This document shows, piece by piece, positions 1 to 8,656 of a DNA stretch of 22,638 nt. How positions within the stretch are numbered: position 1 is the stretch's first letter; each line of letters begins with the position of its first letter. A program made the position numbers and the translations under genes. The stretch lies in assembly GCA_027063105.1 (NCBI GenBank), contig JAMOSL010000210.1, positions 1-22,638 of the forward strand, written 5' to 3'. Under the pieces are notes generated by a model. It had not been told where the DNA came from. It worked only from the letters and a program-made list of their open reading frames with translations, and did not search any database. Source of the DNA: Campylobacteraceae bacterium (GTDB lineage Bacteria; Campylobacterota; Campylobacteria; Campylobacterales; Sulfurovaceae).

Positions 1-2136
1 TGTTAGATATGGATTCAAATAATCTACAGTAGTTTTCATAGTCTCTGCACTCTGTAATACAAATGGTAATTGCATCTGTCCACTTCCAAACAGTTCACCC
101 ACTACTTTCATAGCATCAATAAGTATCTCATTTACTATTCTGTCTGGATTCATATTTTTTCGTGCTTCTTCAACAAGAGGTATCATTCGCTCTTTATCTC
201 CATCAAGAAGAAGTTTAGCAATTTTTTCCTCTTCACTCATAGCTTCATACGCCTCATCTGCTCCATCATCTTCTATAGTCTTATCACTAAAATGTTCTAT
301 AAATTTAAAAAGAGATTGGTCATCAGGAGAAAATAGTAACTCTTCACATATCGCTCTATCCTCTTCATTCATCTTTGCTAATGGTACAATATGTTTTACA
401 TTTATAATTACAGAGGTCATACCTGCTTCTAGGCAATGGTGTAAAAATACTGAATTCAAAAATCTTCTGGAATTTATATCTAATCCAAATGATATATTAC
501 TAAGTCCCAAGGTTGACCCAACTTCAGGGTGTCTTTTATGTAATTCTCTAATGGCTTCAAGAGTTTGAATAGCAGCATCTCTATACTCTACATCACCAGA
601 ACCAACTGTAAAAGTTAGCATATCAAATATAAGATTTCTAGGGTCTATTCCGTGACGATTTACGCATAAATTATATATTCTCTCTGCTTGTGCTATTTTA
701 TCTTCTGTAGTTTTTGCCATTCCTACCTCATCAATAGTTAAACATACAAGAGCTGTTCCATATTTCTTGGCTAAAGAGCATATAGCATCTAATTTATCCT
801 CTCCATCTTCTAAGTTTACAGAATTAATAATAGGTTTTCCACCAATACACTTAAGTCCTGCTTCCATTGTATTAACTCTTGTAGCATCAGGCATTAATGG
901 CAATAGAATTTTTTGGTTATAAAGTTCCATTATTGCACTCATATCTGTAGCCCCATCTCGTCCTGCAAACTCTACATTTACATCAAGACAATGAGCTCCA
1001 TCTCTTACTTGTGCTTGACCAACGGTTAAAGTTCCTTCATGATTTCCTGCAATAATAAGCTCTCTAAATGCTTTTGAACCTGTTGCATTACTTCTTTCGC
1101 CTATTAAAAGTGGTGCTGGTTTTTGATATAGCTCTGTTGAGTTAAAAAGTGAAGCTATTGATGGAGCTACATCACCTGTTGGTGCTTTAGGTTTTATATT
1201 TTTAACTGCTTTTTTTAGTGCATTTATATGTTGAGGAGTTGTACCACAACAACCACCTAAAAAACTAACTCCATCAAACTGTGTAAACTCTAATTGTTTT
1301 GCTGTAAACTCATCTGGTCCCATTGGATAATATGTATACCCTCCTCTATTTTGTGGCATTCCTGCATTAGAGTGAACCGATATTGGGAATTTACATAATT
1401 CGCTAAGTGTTTTTAAATGTTTTTTAACTTGGTCTGGACCTGTTCCACAATTAAATCCTAAAGATAATATATCAAATGGCTCTAAGATAGTCACAATAGT
1501 TGAGGCATCTGTACCTATAAGCATAGAACCACTTAATTCAATAGTTACAGATACCATAATAGGTATATCTATATTTCTCTCTTTAGATGCATCATTACAA
1601 GCATGAATAGCTGATTTTATCTGTAGTGGGTCTTGACAAGTTTCTAATAAAAATATATCACAACCACCATCAATAAGCCCCTCTGCTACTATCTTATATC
1701 CTGCATACATCTCATCATAATGAATATGCCCTAAAGATGGCAATTTTGTACCCGGACCTATAGAACCTAATACAAATCGTGGTTCATCAACTGTACTATG
1801 TTCTTCACAAACTTGTTTTACAAGTTCTGCACCTTTTTTTGTTAATTCATAAGCTCTATCACCCATCTGATACTCATCTAATACCCAAGGCATAGTTCCA
1901 AATGTATTAGTTTTGATGAGGTCAGCACCTGCTAAGGCATATCTATTATGTATTTGTCCAATAAGTTTTGGAGCTGTAGCATTTAAAAGTTCATTACATC
2001 CCTCTTGGTCTACACCCTTACTATCTAACCATGCAGTAGAAGGAATATTAAGTGATTGGATTTGTGTACCCATAGCCCCATCTATGACCAGAGTCCTTTG
2101 AGTTATAAGTTCTTTAATAATTTTAGTAATAGACAA
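1..2136 (-). CDS. metH: Cobalamin-dependent methionine synthase (partial, C-terminus beyond left edge)
   Basis: MetH transfers a methyl group from methyltetrahydrofolate through cobalamin to homocysteine in the cytoplasm. The frame is open from 2136 to the window edge, giving 712 codons of a protein usually near 1150-1230 residues. The homocysteine-binding domain comes first, with start motif VIDGAMGTQ and the three expected zinc cysteines: C230 in GFNCGTGP, and C296 and C297 in GGCCGTTP. The folate-binding domain follows from about residue 340 (IGERSNATGSKAFRE). The helical cap of the cobalamin module begins near 640 (LQSAETMKTTVDYL). The cobalamin-ligand His and the reactivation domain would lie left of the window. 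I chose the TTG at 2136-2134 because AAAGGAA precedes it at normal spacing and it gives the conserved N-terminus; no ATG is available upstream. It diverges from the HhH gene. Confidence 0.96.
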   Translation of the reverse strand, partial: MSITKIIKELITQRTLVIDGAMGTQIQSLNIPSTAWLDSKGVDQEGCNELLNATAPKLIGQIHNRYALAGADLIKTNTFGTMPWVLDEYQMGDRAYELTKKGAELVKQVCEEHSTVDEPRFVLGSIGPGTKLPSLGHIHYDEMYAGYKIVAEGLIDGGCDIFLLETCQDPLQIKSAIHACNDASKERNIDIPIMVSVTIELSGSMLIGTDASTIVTILEPFDILSLGFNCGTGPDQVKKHLKTLSELCKFPISVHSNAGMPQNRGGYTYYPMGPDEFTAKQLEFTQFDGVSFLGGCCGTTPQHINALKKAVKNIKPKAPTGDVAPSIASLFNSTELYQKPAPLLIGERSNATGSKAFRELIIAGNHEGTLTVGQAQVRDGAHCLDVNVEFAGRDGATDMSAIMELYNQKILLPLMPDATRVNTMEAGLKCIGGKPIINSVNLEDGEDKLDAICSLAKKYGTALVCLTIDEVGMAKTTEDKIAQAERIYNLCVNRHGIDPRNLIFDMLTFTVGSGDVEYRDAAIQTLEAIRELHKRHPEVGSTLGLSNISFGLDINSRRFLNSVFLHHCLEAGMTSVIINVKHIVPLAKMNEEDRAICEELLFSPDDQSLFKFIEHFSDKTIEDDGADEAYEAMSEEEKIAKLLLDGDKERMIPLVEEARKNMNPDRIVNEILIDAMKVVGELFGSGQMQLPFVLQSAETMKTTVDYLNPYLT

Positions 2137-2175
2137 GATAGTTCCTTTTAATAGATATAAGTTGTTATATTTGCA

Positions 2176-2181
2176 ATTATA
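2176..2181 (-). promoter_or_regulatory. Putative -10 box for metH
   Basis: TATAAT reads on the minus strand about 40 nt upstream of the TTG start, which predicts a leader of roughly 30-35 nt. The upstream spacer is a run of five AAT units (2185-2199), so no recognisable -35 exists. Many Campylobacterota sigma-70 promoters also lack one. The assignment rests on the hexamer and its position only. Confidence 0.45.
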
Positions 2182-2184
2182 TTA

Positions 2185-2199
2185 AATAATAATAATAAT
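2185..2199. repeat. (AAT)5 trinucleotide repeat
   Basis: Five perfect AAT units sit between the divergent metH and HhH-protein genes, just upstream of the proposed metH -10 box. In A+T-rich intergenic DNA such a run can be chance. Its location in the spacer means a change in unit number would alter promoter geometry. Confidence 0.8.
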
Positions 2200-2237
2200 G
2201 AAGTTTAAAGCTTATCTATTTTTAAAAGAAAAAAGTA

Positions 2238-2243
2238 TATAAT
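2238..2243 (+). promoter_or_regulatory. Putative -10 box for HhH-protein/lolA unit
   Basis: TATAAT lies 33 nt before the ATG at 2277. A run of A and T precedes it and no clear -35 is seen. AAGGAA at 2265-2270 is the ribosome binding site. It would drive both the HhH gene and the overlapping lolA. Confidence 0.5.
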
Positions 2244-2276
2244 ATTGTAAGAAAAATTAAATTCAAGGAAATATCT

Positions 2277-2645
2277 ATGAAAAAGATTATTAGTTTAGCA
2301 TTAGTTTTAGCTACAAGCATGGCATTCGGCATGAGCGTTCAAGATTTAAATAAAGCTCCAAAAAGTGAATTAATGAAAATAAAAGGTATTGGCTCTAAAA
2401 AAGCTGACGCTATTATTAAATATAGAGCAAAAACTCCATTCAAAACTATGTCTGATATAGAAAATGTAACAGGTATTGGTTCATCTTTATCACAAAATAT
2501 TGATAAAGATGTTTATAAAAAAACAACAACCAAAAAGAAATCTTCAACTACAACTACAACTGCAACAAAATCTTCCAATACTAATAAATCAAGCAAATTG
2601 ACAAAAGATACAGAAGAAAAAGATGTACAGAATAATAAAAAATAA
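2277..2645 (+). CDS. Secreted helix-hairpin-helix (ComEA-like) protein
   Basis: This 122-residue protein has a signal peptide (about residues 1-18, MKKIISLALVLATSMAFG), so it should act outside the cytoplasm. Residues 22-80 form the double helix-hairpin-helix fold of ComEA: LNKAPKSELMKIKGIGSKKA, then the second hairpin around VTGIGSSLSQNI. This fold binds the DNA backbone non-specifically, and ComEA homologues act as DNA receptors in natural transformation. After about residue 82 the tail is low complexity, rich in Lys, Thr, Ser and Asn, and positively charged. It has no anchor segment, so a free periplasmic protein is more likely than a membrane-anchored ComEA. AAGGAA lies 6 nt before the start. 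The last 23 bases overlap lolA in another frame. A role in DNA uptake is inferred; no other competence gene is nearby. Confidence 0.85.
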   Translation: MKKIISLALVLATSMAFGMSVQDLNKAPKSELMKIKGIGSKKADAIIKYRAKTPFKTMSDIENVTGIGSSLSQNIDKDVYKKTTTKKKSSTTTTTATKSSNTNKSSKLTKDTEEKDVQNNKK

Positions 2646-3159
2646 AATTATTCTGTCTATTCTATGTAGTAGTATGCTTTACTCTTATGATATACTTTTG
2701 CCGAAAAGTTTTCAATCAGATTTTACGCAAACTATTACAACTGATCAAAATAAAAAGATTAAATATAGTGGGAATATTCTCTTTTCCTCTACAAACAGTT
2801 TCAAATGGAGCTATAAGCAACCTACAAAAAAAGAGGTTTGTACAGATGGTAAAGATTTATTAGTTGTTGATCACGATTTAGAACAAGTTTCAGCTTATCG
2901 TGTAGATAATGGATTAGATTTAAATAATATCCTAAAAAATGCTCGAATTCATCGTGAAAGTGTATATATAGCTAAATATAAGTCTAAGAACTATACTATA
3001 CAAGTAGACAAGATAGGTAAATTATCTCGCATAGCATATAAAGATGACTTAGATAATACCGTTCTAATTGTATTTAAAAATATGACTTATAGCACAGTTA
3101 AGATAGAAAGAAAAAAACTCAAATGTAATTATCCATCAACTTATGATTATATAAATTAA
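2623..3159 (+). CDS. lolA: Outer-membrane lipoprotein carrier protein LolA
   Basis: LolA is the periplasmic chaperone that takes lipoproteins from the LolCDE transporter across the periplasm to the outer membrane. The 178-residue product begins with a signal peptide (about residues 1-22, ending near LYSY). It then shows the family core: QSDFTQTI, a strand region with YSGNILFSSTNSFKWSY, DGKDLLVVDHDLEQV near residues 76-90, and a C-terminal beta region. Length fits short Campylobacterota LolA proteins. The start lies inside the 3' end of the HhH gene (23-nt overlap), preceded only by a purine-rich stretch, so its translation is probably coupled to that gene. The stop TAA at 3157-3159 overlaps the ackA stop on the other strand. 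Confidence 0.88.
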   Translation: MYRIIKNKIILSILCSSMLYSYDILLPKSFQSDFTQTITTDQNKKIKYSGNILFSSTNSFKWSYKQPTKKEVCTDGKDLLVVDHDLEQVSAYRVDNGLDLNNILKNARIHRESVYIAKYKSKNYTIQVDKIGKLSRIAYKDDLDNTVLIVFKNMTYSTVKIERKKLKCNYPSTYDYIN

Positions 3160-4340
3160 TTTAAAAGCTTAGATATATCTCTAGCCATAGATAACTCTTC
3201 ATTTGTAGGTATTACACATATTTTTACTTTACTATCATTTTTATGTACTAGCTGATTATTGATATGATTATTTTTTTCTTTATCTATCAATATACCCAAA
3301 AGTCCACCTAGTCCCTCACATATCATTTCTCTGATAATTGAAGAGTTCTCTCCTACTCCACCTGTAAATATTATTGCATCTACTCTACCTAATGAAACTG
3401 CATAAGAACCTATATATTGTTTTATTCTATATACATACATATCTAATGCTATATTACATAATCTATCACCTTTCGTATTTGCATTATGAATAATTTCTCT
3501 CATATCACTTTGACCACAAATTCCTTTTAAACCACTTTGATAATTATAAATATCATTTATCTCTTCAATAGTTTTTCCTCTTTTATTAGATATATATAAA
3601 CCTATGGCTGGGTCAATATCTCCACACCTAGTTCCCATTATTAATCCATTGAGAGGAGTCATACCCATAGATGTATCAATACTTTCACCTCCACGAATAG
3701 CACATATACTTGCTCCACTACCTAAATGCATAGATATAATGTTAATCTCCTCTATATTTGTATTCAATAATTTTGCACACTCTTTAGATACAAAGGAGTG
3801 AGATGTTCCATGAAATCCATATTTTCTTATACTTAACTCTTCATACATATTATATGGTATTGCATAAAGATAGGCATAGTATGGAATTGTACTATGAAAT
3901 GATGTATCAAATATAGCAACTTGTGGAATGTGTGGATATTGTTTATTCATTATTTTGATACCATCAAGATTAGCTTTGTTATGTAATGGAGCTAATGGAA
4001 TTAAATTTCCTATTTCTTTAATTACTCTATCTGTAATCTTAGTGGGTGCAATAAAACTATCTCCACCATGTACAACTCTATGACCAATTCCGTCAATATC
4101 TACAATTGATGGCAGGACTCCAGAGTGCATAAGCATAGATATAATTTCATTAATAGCTTCAGTATGGTTTCCTAAAAATCTTCTGTTCGTATTTCTATTA
4201 TTTGCATACCATAAAGTACAGTCACTACCATTTTCATCTCCTATCTCTTCAATTAATATAGATGCTACGCTAAGCTCACCTATAAAATATTGACATTTAA
4301 TTGACGAACTTCCTGCATTAAGTATAAGTATCTTTTTCAT
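3156..4340 (-). CDS. ackA: Acetate kinase
   Basis: Acetate kinase interconverts acetyl phosphate plus ADP with acetate plus ATP in the cytoplasm, the second step of the Pta-AckA pathway. The 394-residue product has the full family length. Its motifs, in order, are N-terminal LNAGSSSIK, GHRVVHGG, FDTSFHSTIP, the signature KYGFHGTSHSFVS, HLGSGASI, MGMTPLNGLIMGTRCGDIDP, and FTGGVGENS near residue 325. The start is 4 nt after the pta stop, and its GGGAG ribosome binding site lies inside the end of pta, so the two are translated as one operon. The 3' end overlaps lolA by 4 nt, with stops reading outwards through a shared TTAA. Confidence 0.98.
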   Translation of the reverse strand: MKKILILNAGSSSIKCQYFIGELSVASILIEEIGDENGSDCTLWYANNRNTNRRFLGNHTEAINEIISMLMHSGVLPSIVDIDGIGHRVVHGGDSFIAPTKITDRVIKEIGNLIPLAPLHNKANLDGIKIMNKQYPHIPQVAIFDTSFHSTIPYYAYLYAIPYNMYEELSIRKYGFHGTSHSFVSKECAKLLNTNIEEINIISMHLGSGASICAIRGGESIDTSMGMTPLNGLIMGTRCGDIDPAIGLYISNKRGKTIEEINDIYNYQSGLKGICGQSDMREIIHNANTKGDRLCNIALDMYVYRIKQYIGSYAVSLGRVDAIIFTGGVGENSSIIREMICEGLGGLLGILIDKEKNNHINNQLVHKNDSKVKICVIPTNEELSMARDISKLLN

Positions 4341-4344
4341 AATC

Positions 4345-6438
4345 TCAACTCCCTTTTGATTGTTGTGCTTGAATAGCTGTAATTGCTACTGTATTTACAA
4401 TATCATCAACTAGACATCCACGACTTAAATCATTTATAGGTTTTTTAAGTCCTTGAAGTATTGGACCAATTGCTAAAGCTCCTGTAGATCTTTGAACTGC
4501 TTTGTATGTATTATTACCTGTATTTAAATCAGGAAATATAAATAGTGTAGCCTCTCCACCAACTTTACTGTTTGGTAGTTTTTGTTTTGCTACATCTTTA
4601 TCAATTGCTGTATCATATTGCATAGGACCATCTATTATTAAATCTGGTCTAAGCTTTTTAGCTATTCTTGTGGCTTCTCTAACTTTTTCAACAGCTTTAC
4701 CATTTCCACTATCTCCTGTTGAATATGACAACATTGCTACTTTAGGTACTATTCCAAAATTTATAGCTGTATCTGCAGATGTTATTGCAATAGATGCTAA
4801 CTCTTGAGCATTTGGATTTTGATTAATAGCACAATCTGCATATATTAACACTTTTGTATCTAAACACATAAAAAACAGACTTGATACAATATCTATATCT
4901 GGTTTAGTTTTAATAATTTGTAAAGCAGGTCTAACTGTATCAGCTGTTGTGTGTATTGCCCCTGATACCATTCCATCTGCTAGACCTTTATATATCATCA
5001 TGATTGCAAAATAACTTACTAAATCCATTGTATCGCAAGCCATTTTTTTACTTAACCCTTTATCTTTTCTCATAAGATAGAATGTATGAGCAAAGTCTAT
5101 TAACATTCTTGATGATTTAGGGTCAATAATGGTTGCTCCAGATATATCCAATCCTAATTGTGAGCTTCTATGTTCTATCTCTTCTTTATTACCCAATAAT
5201 ATTATATCTACTATATCTCTATGAAGTAGTATATCTGTAGCTCGTAAGATTCTTTCATCACTACTCTCTGGTAAAATAATTCTCTGTTTATTTGATTGAG
5301 CTTTTTCTAAAATTTGATACTCAAACATTACAGGTGTCAAAATATTATTAGAACTATTAAAAAATTGCTTAGATAACCTTTCCATATTAATAGATTTATC
5401 AAACAAACCTTTTGCTAATGAGATTTTTTTTGTATCTTGTAGCATTATTTTAGGTTTTATCTCTTCTATCATTTTAATAGTTTGGAAACTGTTATCACTT
5501 AAACACCATATAGGAAGAACACTTTTATCTAAATCATTCAATATATTTAATACTTTTTTACTAAGATTTATATCACCTGTTAATAAAAGACCTGAGATAT
5601 TAGCATGATTAGGTGCATAGAAAGATATTATAGATGAGAGTATAATATCAACTCTATCTCCTGCAACTATAACCAAATCACCATCCTCTATATGTTCTAA
5701 ATACTTTTCTACGCCCATACTTGCTATTTTATTATTATAAATTAATCTATCTAACTGGGAATCATCACCAAAAATTTTAATTGCTCCTAATTCATGGTAT
5801 AATTGATTAAGTGTTGGACTTGCTAATTCTGTATCTTCAGGAAATAGATATATTTGCTCATTCTCTTTTTTTTGAAGATATGATTTTAAATCATTGATGA
5901 TATTCTTATCACATCTATTAACAAATGTGGCCAAATGAATACAACCCTCTTCTTTTATAGCCTCTTTTACAATACTTGCTTGAGTAATAACATCATAAAT
6001 ATTCTTATCTTTTGCATTTAATACAGGAATATATAAAGTTCCTAAATTTCTAGCTATACGCAAATTTATATCGAAATCAAATAAAGTCTCAAATTGATAT
6101 TTAGAAGAGCCTTGAATAAGCACAAAGTCATGAGTATCTTCTAAAGTTTTTATTCTTGAAATAAGTGTTTGATATAGTTCATCTTCTGTATTTGTAGCAT
6201 AAGCATTTATATATTCATCTACTTTAAATCCAAAACATTCATTATAATCCATATCTAATTCAAAGTAATTAATCATAAAATCTATATCACTTTCATTAGT
6301 TGAATCATTAGGTATAATTGGACGGAAAAATGCCACTTTTTTATATTTACCTTTTAATGTACTCATAAGACCAATAGTGATAGCCAAACTGCCACCTTCT
6401 GGCTGATTTGACGCAATATATATACTCTTTGATTGCAT
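4345..6438 (-). CDS. pta: Phosphate acetyltransferase
   Basis: Pta converts acetyl-CoA and phosphate to acetyl phosphate and CoA. The 697-residue product is the long, multidomain form, close to the usual length of about 700. Residues 1 to about 220 form a BioD-like NTPase-fold domain (IYIASNQPEGGSLAITIGL) in which no canonical Walker A lysine is visible. The middle third is the DRTGG-type regulatory region. The catalytic domain begins near residue 380 (RIILPESSDERILRATD) and continues with LSYSTGDSGNGKAVEKV, DGPMQYDTAI and the conserved end SKVGGEATLFIFPDLNTGN. The first 4 nt after its stop separate it from ackA. GGAG lies 8 nt before the ATG. Expression probably starts from the extended -10 promoter at 6469-6474. 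Confidence 0.97.
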   Translation of the reverse strand: MQSKSIYIASNQPEGGSLAITIGLMSTLKGKYKKVAFFRPIIPNDSTNESDIDFMINYFELDMDYNECFGFKVDEYINAYATNTEDELYQTLISRIKTLEDTHDFVLIQGSSKYQFETLFDFDINLRIARNLGTLYIPVLNAKDKNIYDVITQASIVKEAIKEEGCIHLATFVNRCDKNIINDLKSYLQKKENEQIYLFPEDTELASPTLNQLYHELGAIKIFGDDSQLDRLIYNNKIASMGVEKYLEHIEDGDLVIVAGDRVDIILSSIISFYAPNHANISGLLLTGDINLSKKVLNILNDLDKSVLPIWCLSDNSFQTIKMIEEIKPKIMLQDTKKISLAKGLFDKSINMERLSKQFFNSSNNILTPVMFEYQILEKAQSNKQRIILPESSDERILRATDILLHRDIVDIILLGNKEEIEHRSSQLGLDISGATIIDPKSSRMLIDFAHTFYLMRKDKGLSKKMACDTMDLVSYFAIMMIYKGLADGMVSGAIHTTADTVRPALQIIKTKPDIDIVSSLFFMCLDTKVLIYADCAINQNPNAQELASIAITSADTAINFGIVPKVAMLSYSTGDSGNGKAVEKVREATRIAKKLRPDLIIDGPMQYDTAIDKDVAKQKLPNSKVGGEATLFIFPDLNTGNNTYKAVQRSTGALAIGPILQGLKKPINDLSRGCLVDDIVNTVAITAIQAQQSKGS

Positions 6439-6468
6439 TTTAAAACTCCAATTATATTTAATCTATTA

Positions 6469-6474
6469 ATTATA
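6469..6474 (-). promoter_or_regulatory. Putative extended -10 promoter for pta-ackA
   Basis: On the minus strand the bases read TGCTATAAT, a perfect TGn extended -10 element, about 31 nt upstream of the pta start. The predicted leader is roughly 25 nt. This is among the clearest promoters in the window. Confidence 0.6.
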
Positions 6475-6486
6475 GCATAGAGAGGA

Positions 6487-6492
6487 TATAAT
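6487..6492 (+). promoter_or_regulatory. Putative -10 box for Omp85-like/DUF808 unit
   Basis: TATAAT stands 30 nt before the ATG at 6522, followed by the ribosome binding site AAGGAAG (6507-6513 region). It is back to back with the pta promoter in an 83-nt divergent spacer, so the two start sites are only about 35 nt apart. Confidence 0.5.
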
Positions 6493-6521
6493 ATGATAAC
6501 TAAAAAAGGAAGAAATAAAAT

Positions 6522-7808
6522 ATGAAAAAAACATCATTAATAATAGCACTAACAAGTTATATATTATTAGCTCAAGAAAATGATAATACTATAGATATAG
6601 AGAAGAGTGGTGAATGGATTATTTTACCTTACGCTTTCGTTTCTGATAGTACAGGAGTTGTTGGTGGAGTTGGAACTATTGCACAAGGATTGCTTCAAGA
6701 TAATACCACTTTAGTATCATCAATAATGTATGGTTCAGAAGAAGATGTTGTTACTAATGGAGTAGATACAAAAGAGAACTTTTCAGGAGCTTTCTTATCT
6801 TTCTCTAATTTAAAAATACCATATACAGATAGACTTTTTTTCTCTTTCTGGGGATTAAATAAAAGCACTCCAAAAGGAAGGTATTATAAAGATGGTTCTA
6901 TGAACTCTCAAGAGAAGAATGTATTAATTAGCTCTGGAGAAGTAAATTATTTATCTACAAAACTTCGATATGTATTACCTATTGGTGATGGGCTTGAAAA
7001 TCCAAATGGAAGATTTAATTTAAAAGATGGTTTTGCCTTAGGAAGAGAGGGAAAAGGTAATGGTGAGGTATTTACTACAGGAGAAACAACTCTTGGAATA
7101 GAATCATTTTATATATCACAAGAGTATGATAATTGGAGAGAACTTCAAGAGTGGAAAAGTAGTGGATTTAGAGTTTTTATGGAACATGATAATACAGACT
7201 TTAAAGTAAATCCATCAAGAGGTTATAGTTTTTTACTTAAATATTCTAATGATAGTGGAAGTGGTGATAATCTTCAAAGTTGGGATTTTTTAGAATTTAA
7301 ATATAATAAATATTTTGAATTGGATAATTTTTCATTTAGTAAACAAGATATATTAGCTTTCAGCACTTGGACAGGATATTCATTCAGTTGGGATAATGAT
7401 AGTGAGATAATGCCTTATGTTGCATCTAATAGACCTCCTCTTGATGAGGGTGGAAGACTTGGTGGTATGTTTAAAATGAGAGGGTATGATAGCAATAGAT
7501 TTTCTGGAAAAGCTGTCTTATATGGAACAGCTGAATATAGAAGTACATTAAAATATAATCCATTTCAAAGTGAGAAATTTTTAAAAGATAATTCTCCTAT
7601 AGCGATAGATTGGTTTCAAATTGTTGGATTTGTTGAAGCAGGAGCTGTCAGTGATGACTATGATGCTAATTTAATTAGTGATATGAAATTTGATGTTGGT
7701 TTATCTCTTAGAGTTATGGCTGCTGAATTGCCAGTAAGATTTGATGTAGCTTATGGTGATGAAGGTGTTAATATGTGGGTTATGATAAAACACCCATTTG
7801 ATTTTTAA
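6522..7808 (+). CDS. Omp85/BamA-family outer-membrane beta-barrel protein without POTRA domains
   Basis: The 428-residue product starts with a signal peptide (about residues 1-17, MKKTSLIIALTSYILLA). It continues with alternating hydrophobic and polar strands typical of an outer-membrane barrel. The C-terminal half carries Omp85 (surface antigen D15) features: DFKVNPSRGYSF near residue 225-236, the loop-6 type motif MRGYDSN with R320-G321-Y322, YGTAEYRSTL, and a final strand ending in Phe (MIKHPFDF). Only about 20 residues lie between signal peptide and first strands, so there is no room for POTRA domains. That separates it from BamA and TamA and resembles small Omp85-like proteins of unknown substrate. 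It is followed after 17 nt by a DUF808 gene, probably in one transcript. Its specific function is unknown. Confidence 0.82.
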   Translation: MKKTSLIIALTSYILLAQENDNTIDIEKSGEWIILPYAFVSDSTGVVGGVGTIAQGLLQDNTTLVSSIMYGSEEDVVTNGVDTKENFSGAFLSFSNLKIPYTDRLFFSFWGLNKSTPKGRYYKDGSMNSQEKNVLISSGEVNYLSTKLRYVLPIGDGLENPNGRFNLKDGFALGREGKGNGEVFTTGETTLGIESFYISQEYDNWRELQEWKSSGFRVFMEHDNTDFKVNPSRGYSFLLKYSNDSGSGDNLQSWDFLEFKYNKYFELDNFSFSKQDILAFSTWTGYSFSWDNDSEIMPYVASNRPPLDEGGRLGGMFKMRGYDSNRFSGKAVLYGTAEYRSTLKYNPFQSEKFLKDNSPIAIDWFQIVGFVEAGAVSDDYDANLISDMKFDVGLSLRVMAAELPVRFDVAYGDEGVNMWVMIKHPFDF

Positions 7809-7825
7809 TATAAAAGGAGATTAAA

Positions 7826-8656
7826 ATGTCAGCAGGATTTTTTGCAGTATTTGATGATATTGCTATATTACTAGATGACGCTGCAACAATGGGGCAGATT
7901 GCTACTAAGAAAACAGCTGGAGTATTAGGCGATGATTTAGCAGTTAATGCTCAAAAAGCTTCTGGATTTAGTGCCTCAAGAGAGTTGCCAGTGCTTTGGA
8001 AAATTTCTAAAGGATCTTTTGTTAATAAACTAATTATTTTACCTTTTGCATTTTTGCTTAGTTCATTTGCTCCTTGGGCAATTTTACCTATTTTAATGAT
8101 GGGTGGAGTCTATTTAGCTTATGAAGGTGCAGAAAAAATATATGAATATTTTATACCTCATCAAGAGTTAAATATTATAGAAAACATAAAACTATCCGAA
8201 GACAACTTTCAAGATTATGAAGACAAAAAAGTTAAATCAGCTATATTAACAGACTTTATATTATCAATAGAGATAATTATTATAGCTTTAGGTACAGTTT
8301 TTGAAGAGAGTTTAGCCATACAAATAATGGTTGTATCATTTGTATCTATTATAGCTACAATAGGAGTTTATGGAATAGTTGCTTTGATTATTAGAATGGA
8401 TGATTTAGGATTTTGGTTAAAAGATAGAGGGTTTAATTTAATAGGTTCAATTTTGATTAAATCTTTACCTCAAATAATCAAAGGATTAACTGTTATCGGA
8501 ACTATTGCAATGCTTTTAGTCGCAGGTGGAATATTTTTACATAACATAGATTATTTTCATCATTTATTATATCCTTTACCACTTATTTTCAACCTCATAA
8601 TTGAGTTTTTAGTAGGATTAATTATAGGTCTTATTGTCCTATTTATTAGACCATAA
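7826..8656 (+). CDS. DUF808/YedI-family inner-membrane protein
   Basis: The 276-residue protein matches the DUF808 family, for which E. coli YedI is the best-known name; no biochemical function is established. The family hallmark is the N-terminus, with FAVFDDIAILLDDAATM followed by ATKKTAGVLGDDLAVNA. At least five hydrophobic segments follow: around residues 70-105, 148-170, 172-190, 218-235 and 247-274. AAGGAG lies 6 nt before the ATG. The gene sits 17 nt after the Omp85-like gene, suggesting co-expression. Its last codons (Arg-Pro-stop) form the left arm of the dyad at 8647-8679. The protein is close to family length and appears intact. Confidence 0.85.
   Translation: MSAGFFAVFDDIAILLDDAATMGQIATKKTAGVLGDDLAVNAQKASGFSASRELPVLWKISKGSFVNKLIILPFAFLLSSFAPWAILPILMMGGVYLAYEGAEKIYEYFIPHQELNIIENIKLSEDNFQDYEDKKVKSAILTDFILSIEIIIIALGTVFEESLAIQIMVVSFVSIIATIGVYGIVALIIRMDDLGFWLKDRGFNLIGSILIKSLPQIIKGLTVIGTIAMLLVAGGIFLHNIDYFHHLLYPLPLIFNLIIEFLVGLIIGLIVLFIRP

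Noticed and set aside
70..336. Open frame of 88 codons on the plus strand inside metH
   Set aside because: It is antisense to a well-conserved metH segment, has no ribosome binding site and is rich in Phe/Ile/Ser, as expected of a shadow of A+T-rich coding DNA.
4345..6438. Functional P-loop NTPase in the Pta N-terminus
   Set aside because: The expected glycine-rich loop reads QPEGGSLAIT, without the GK(S/T) core, so nucleotide hydrolysis is unlikely; this agrees with other long Pta proteins.
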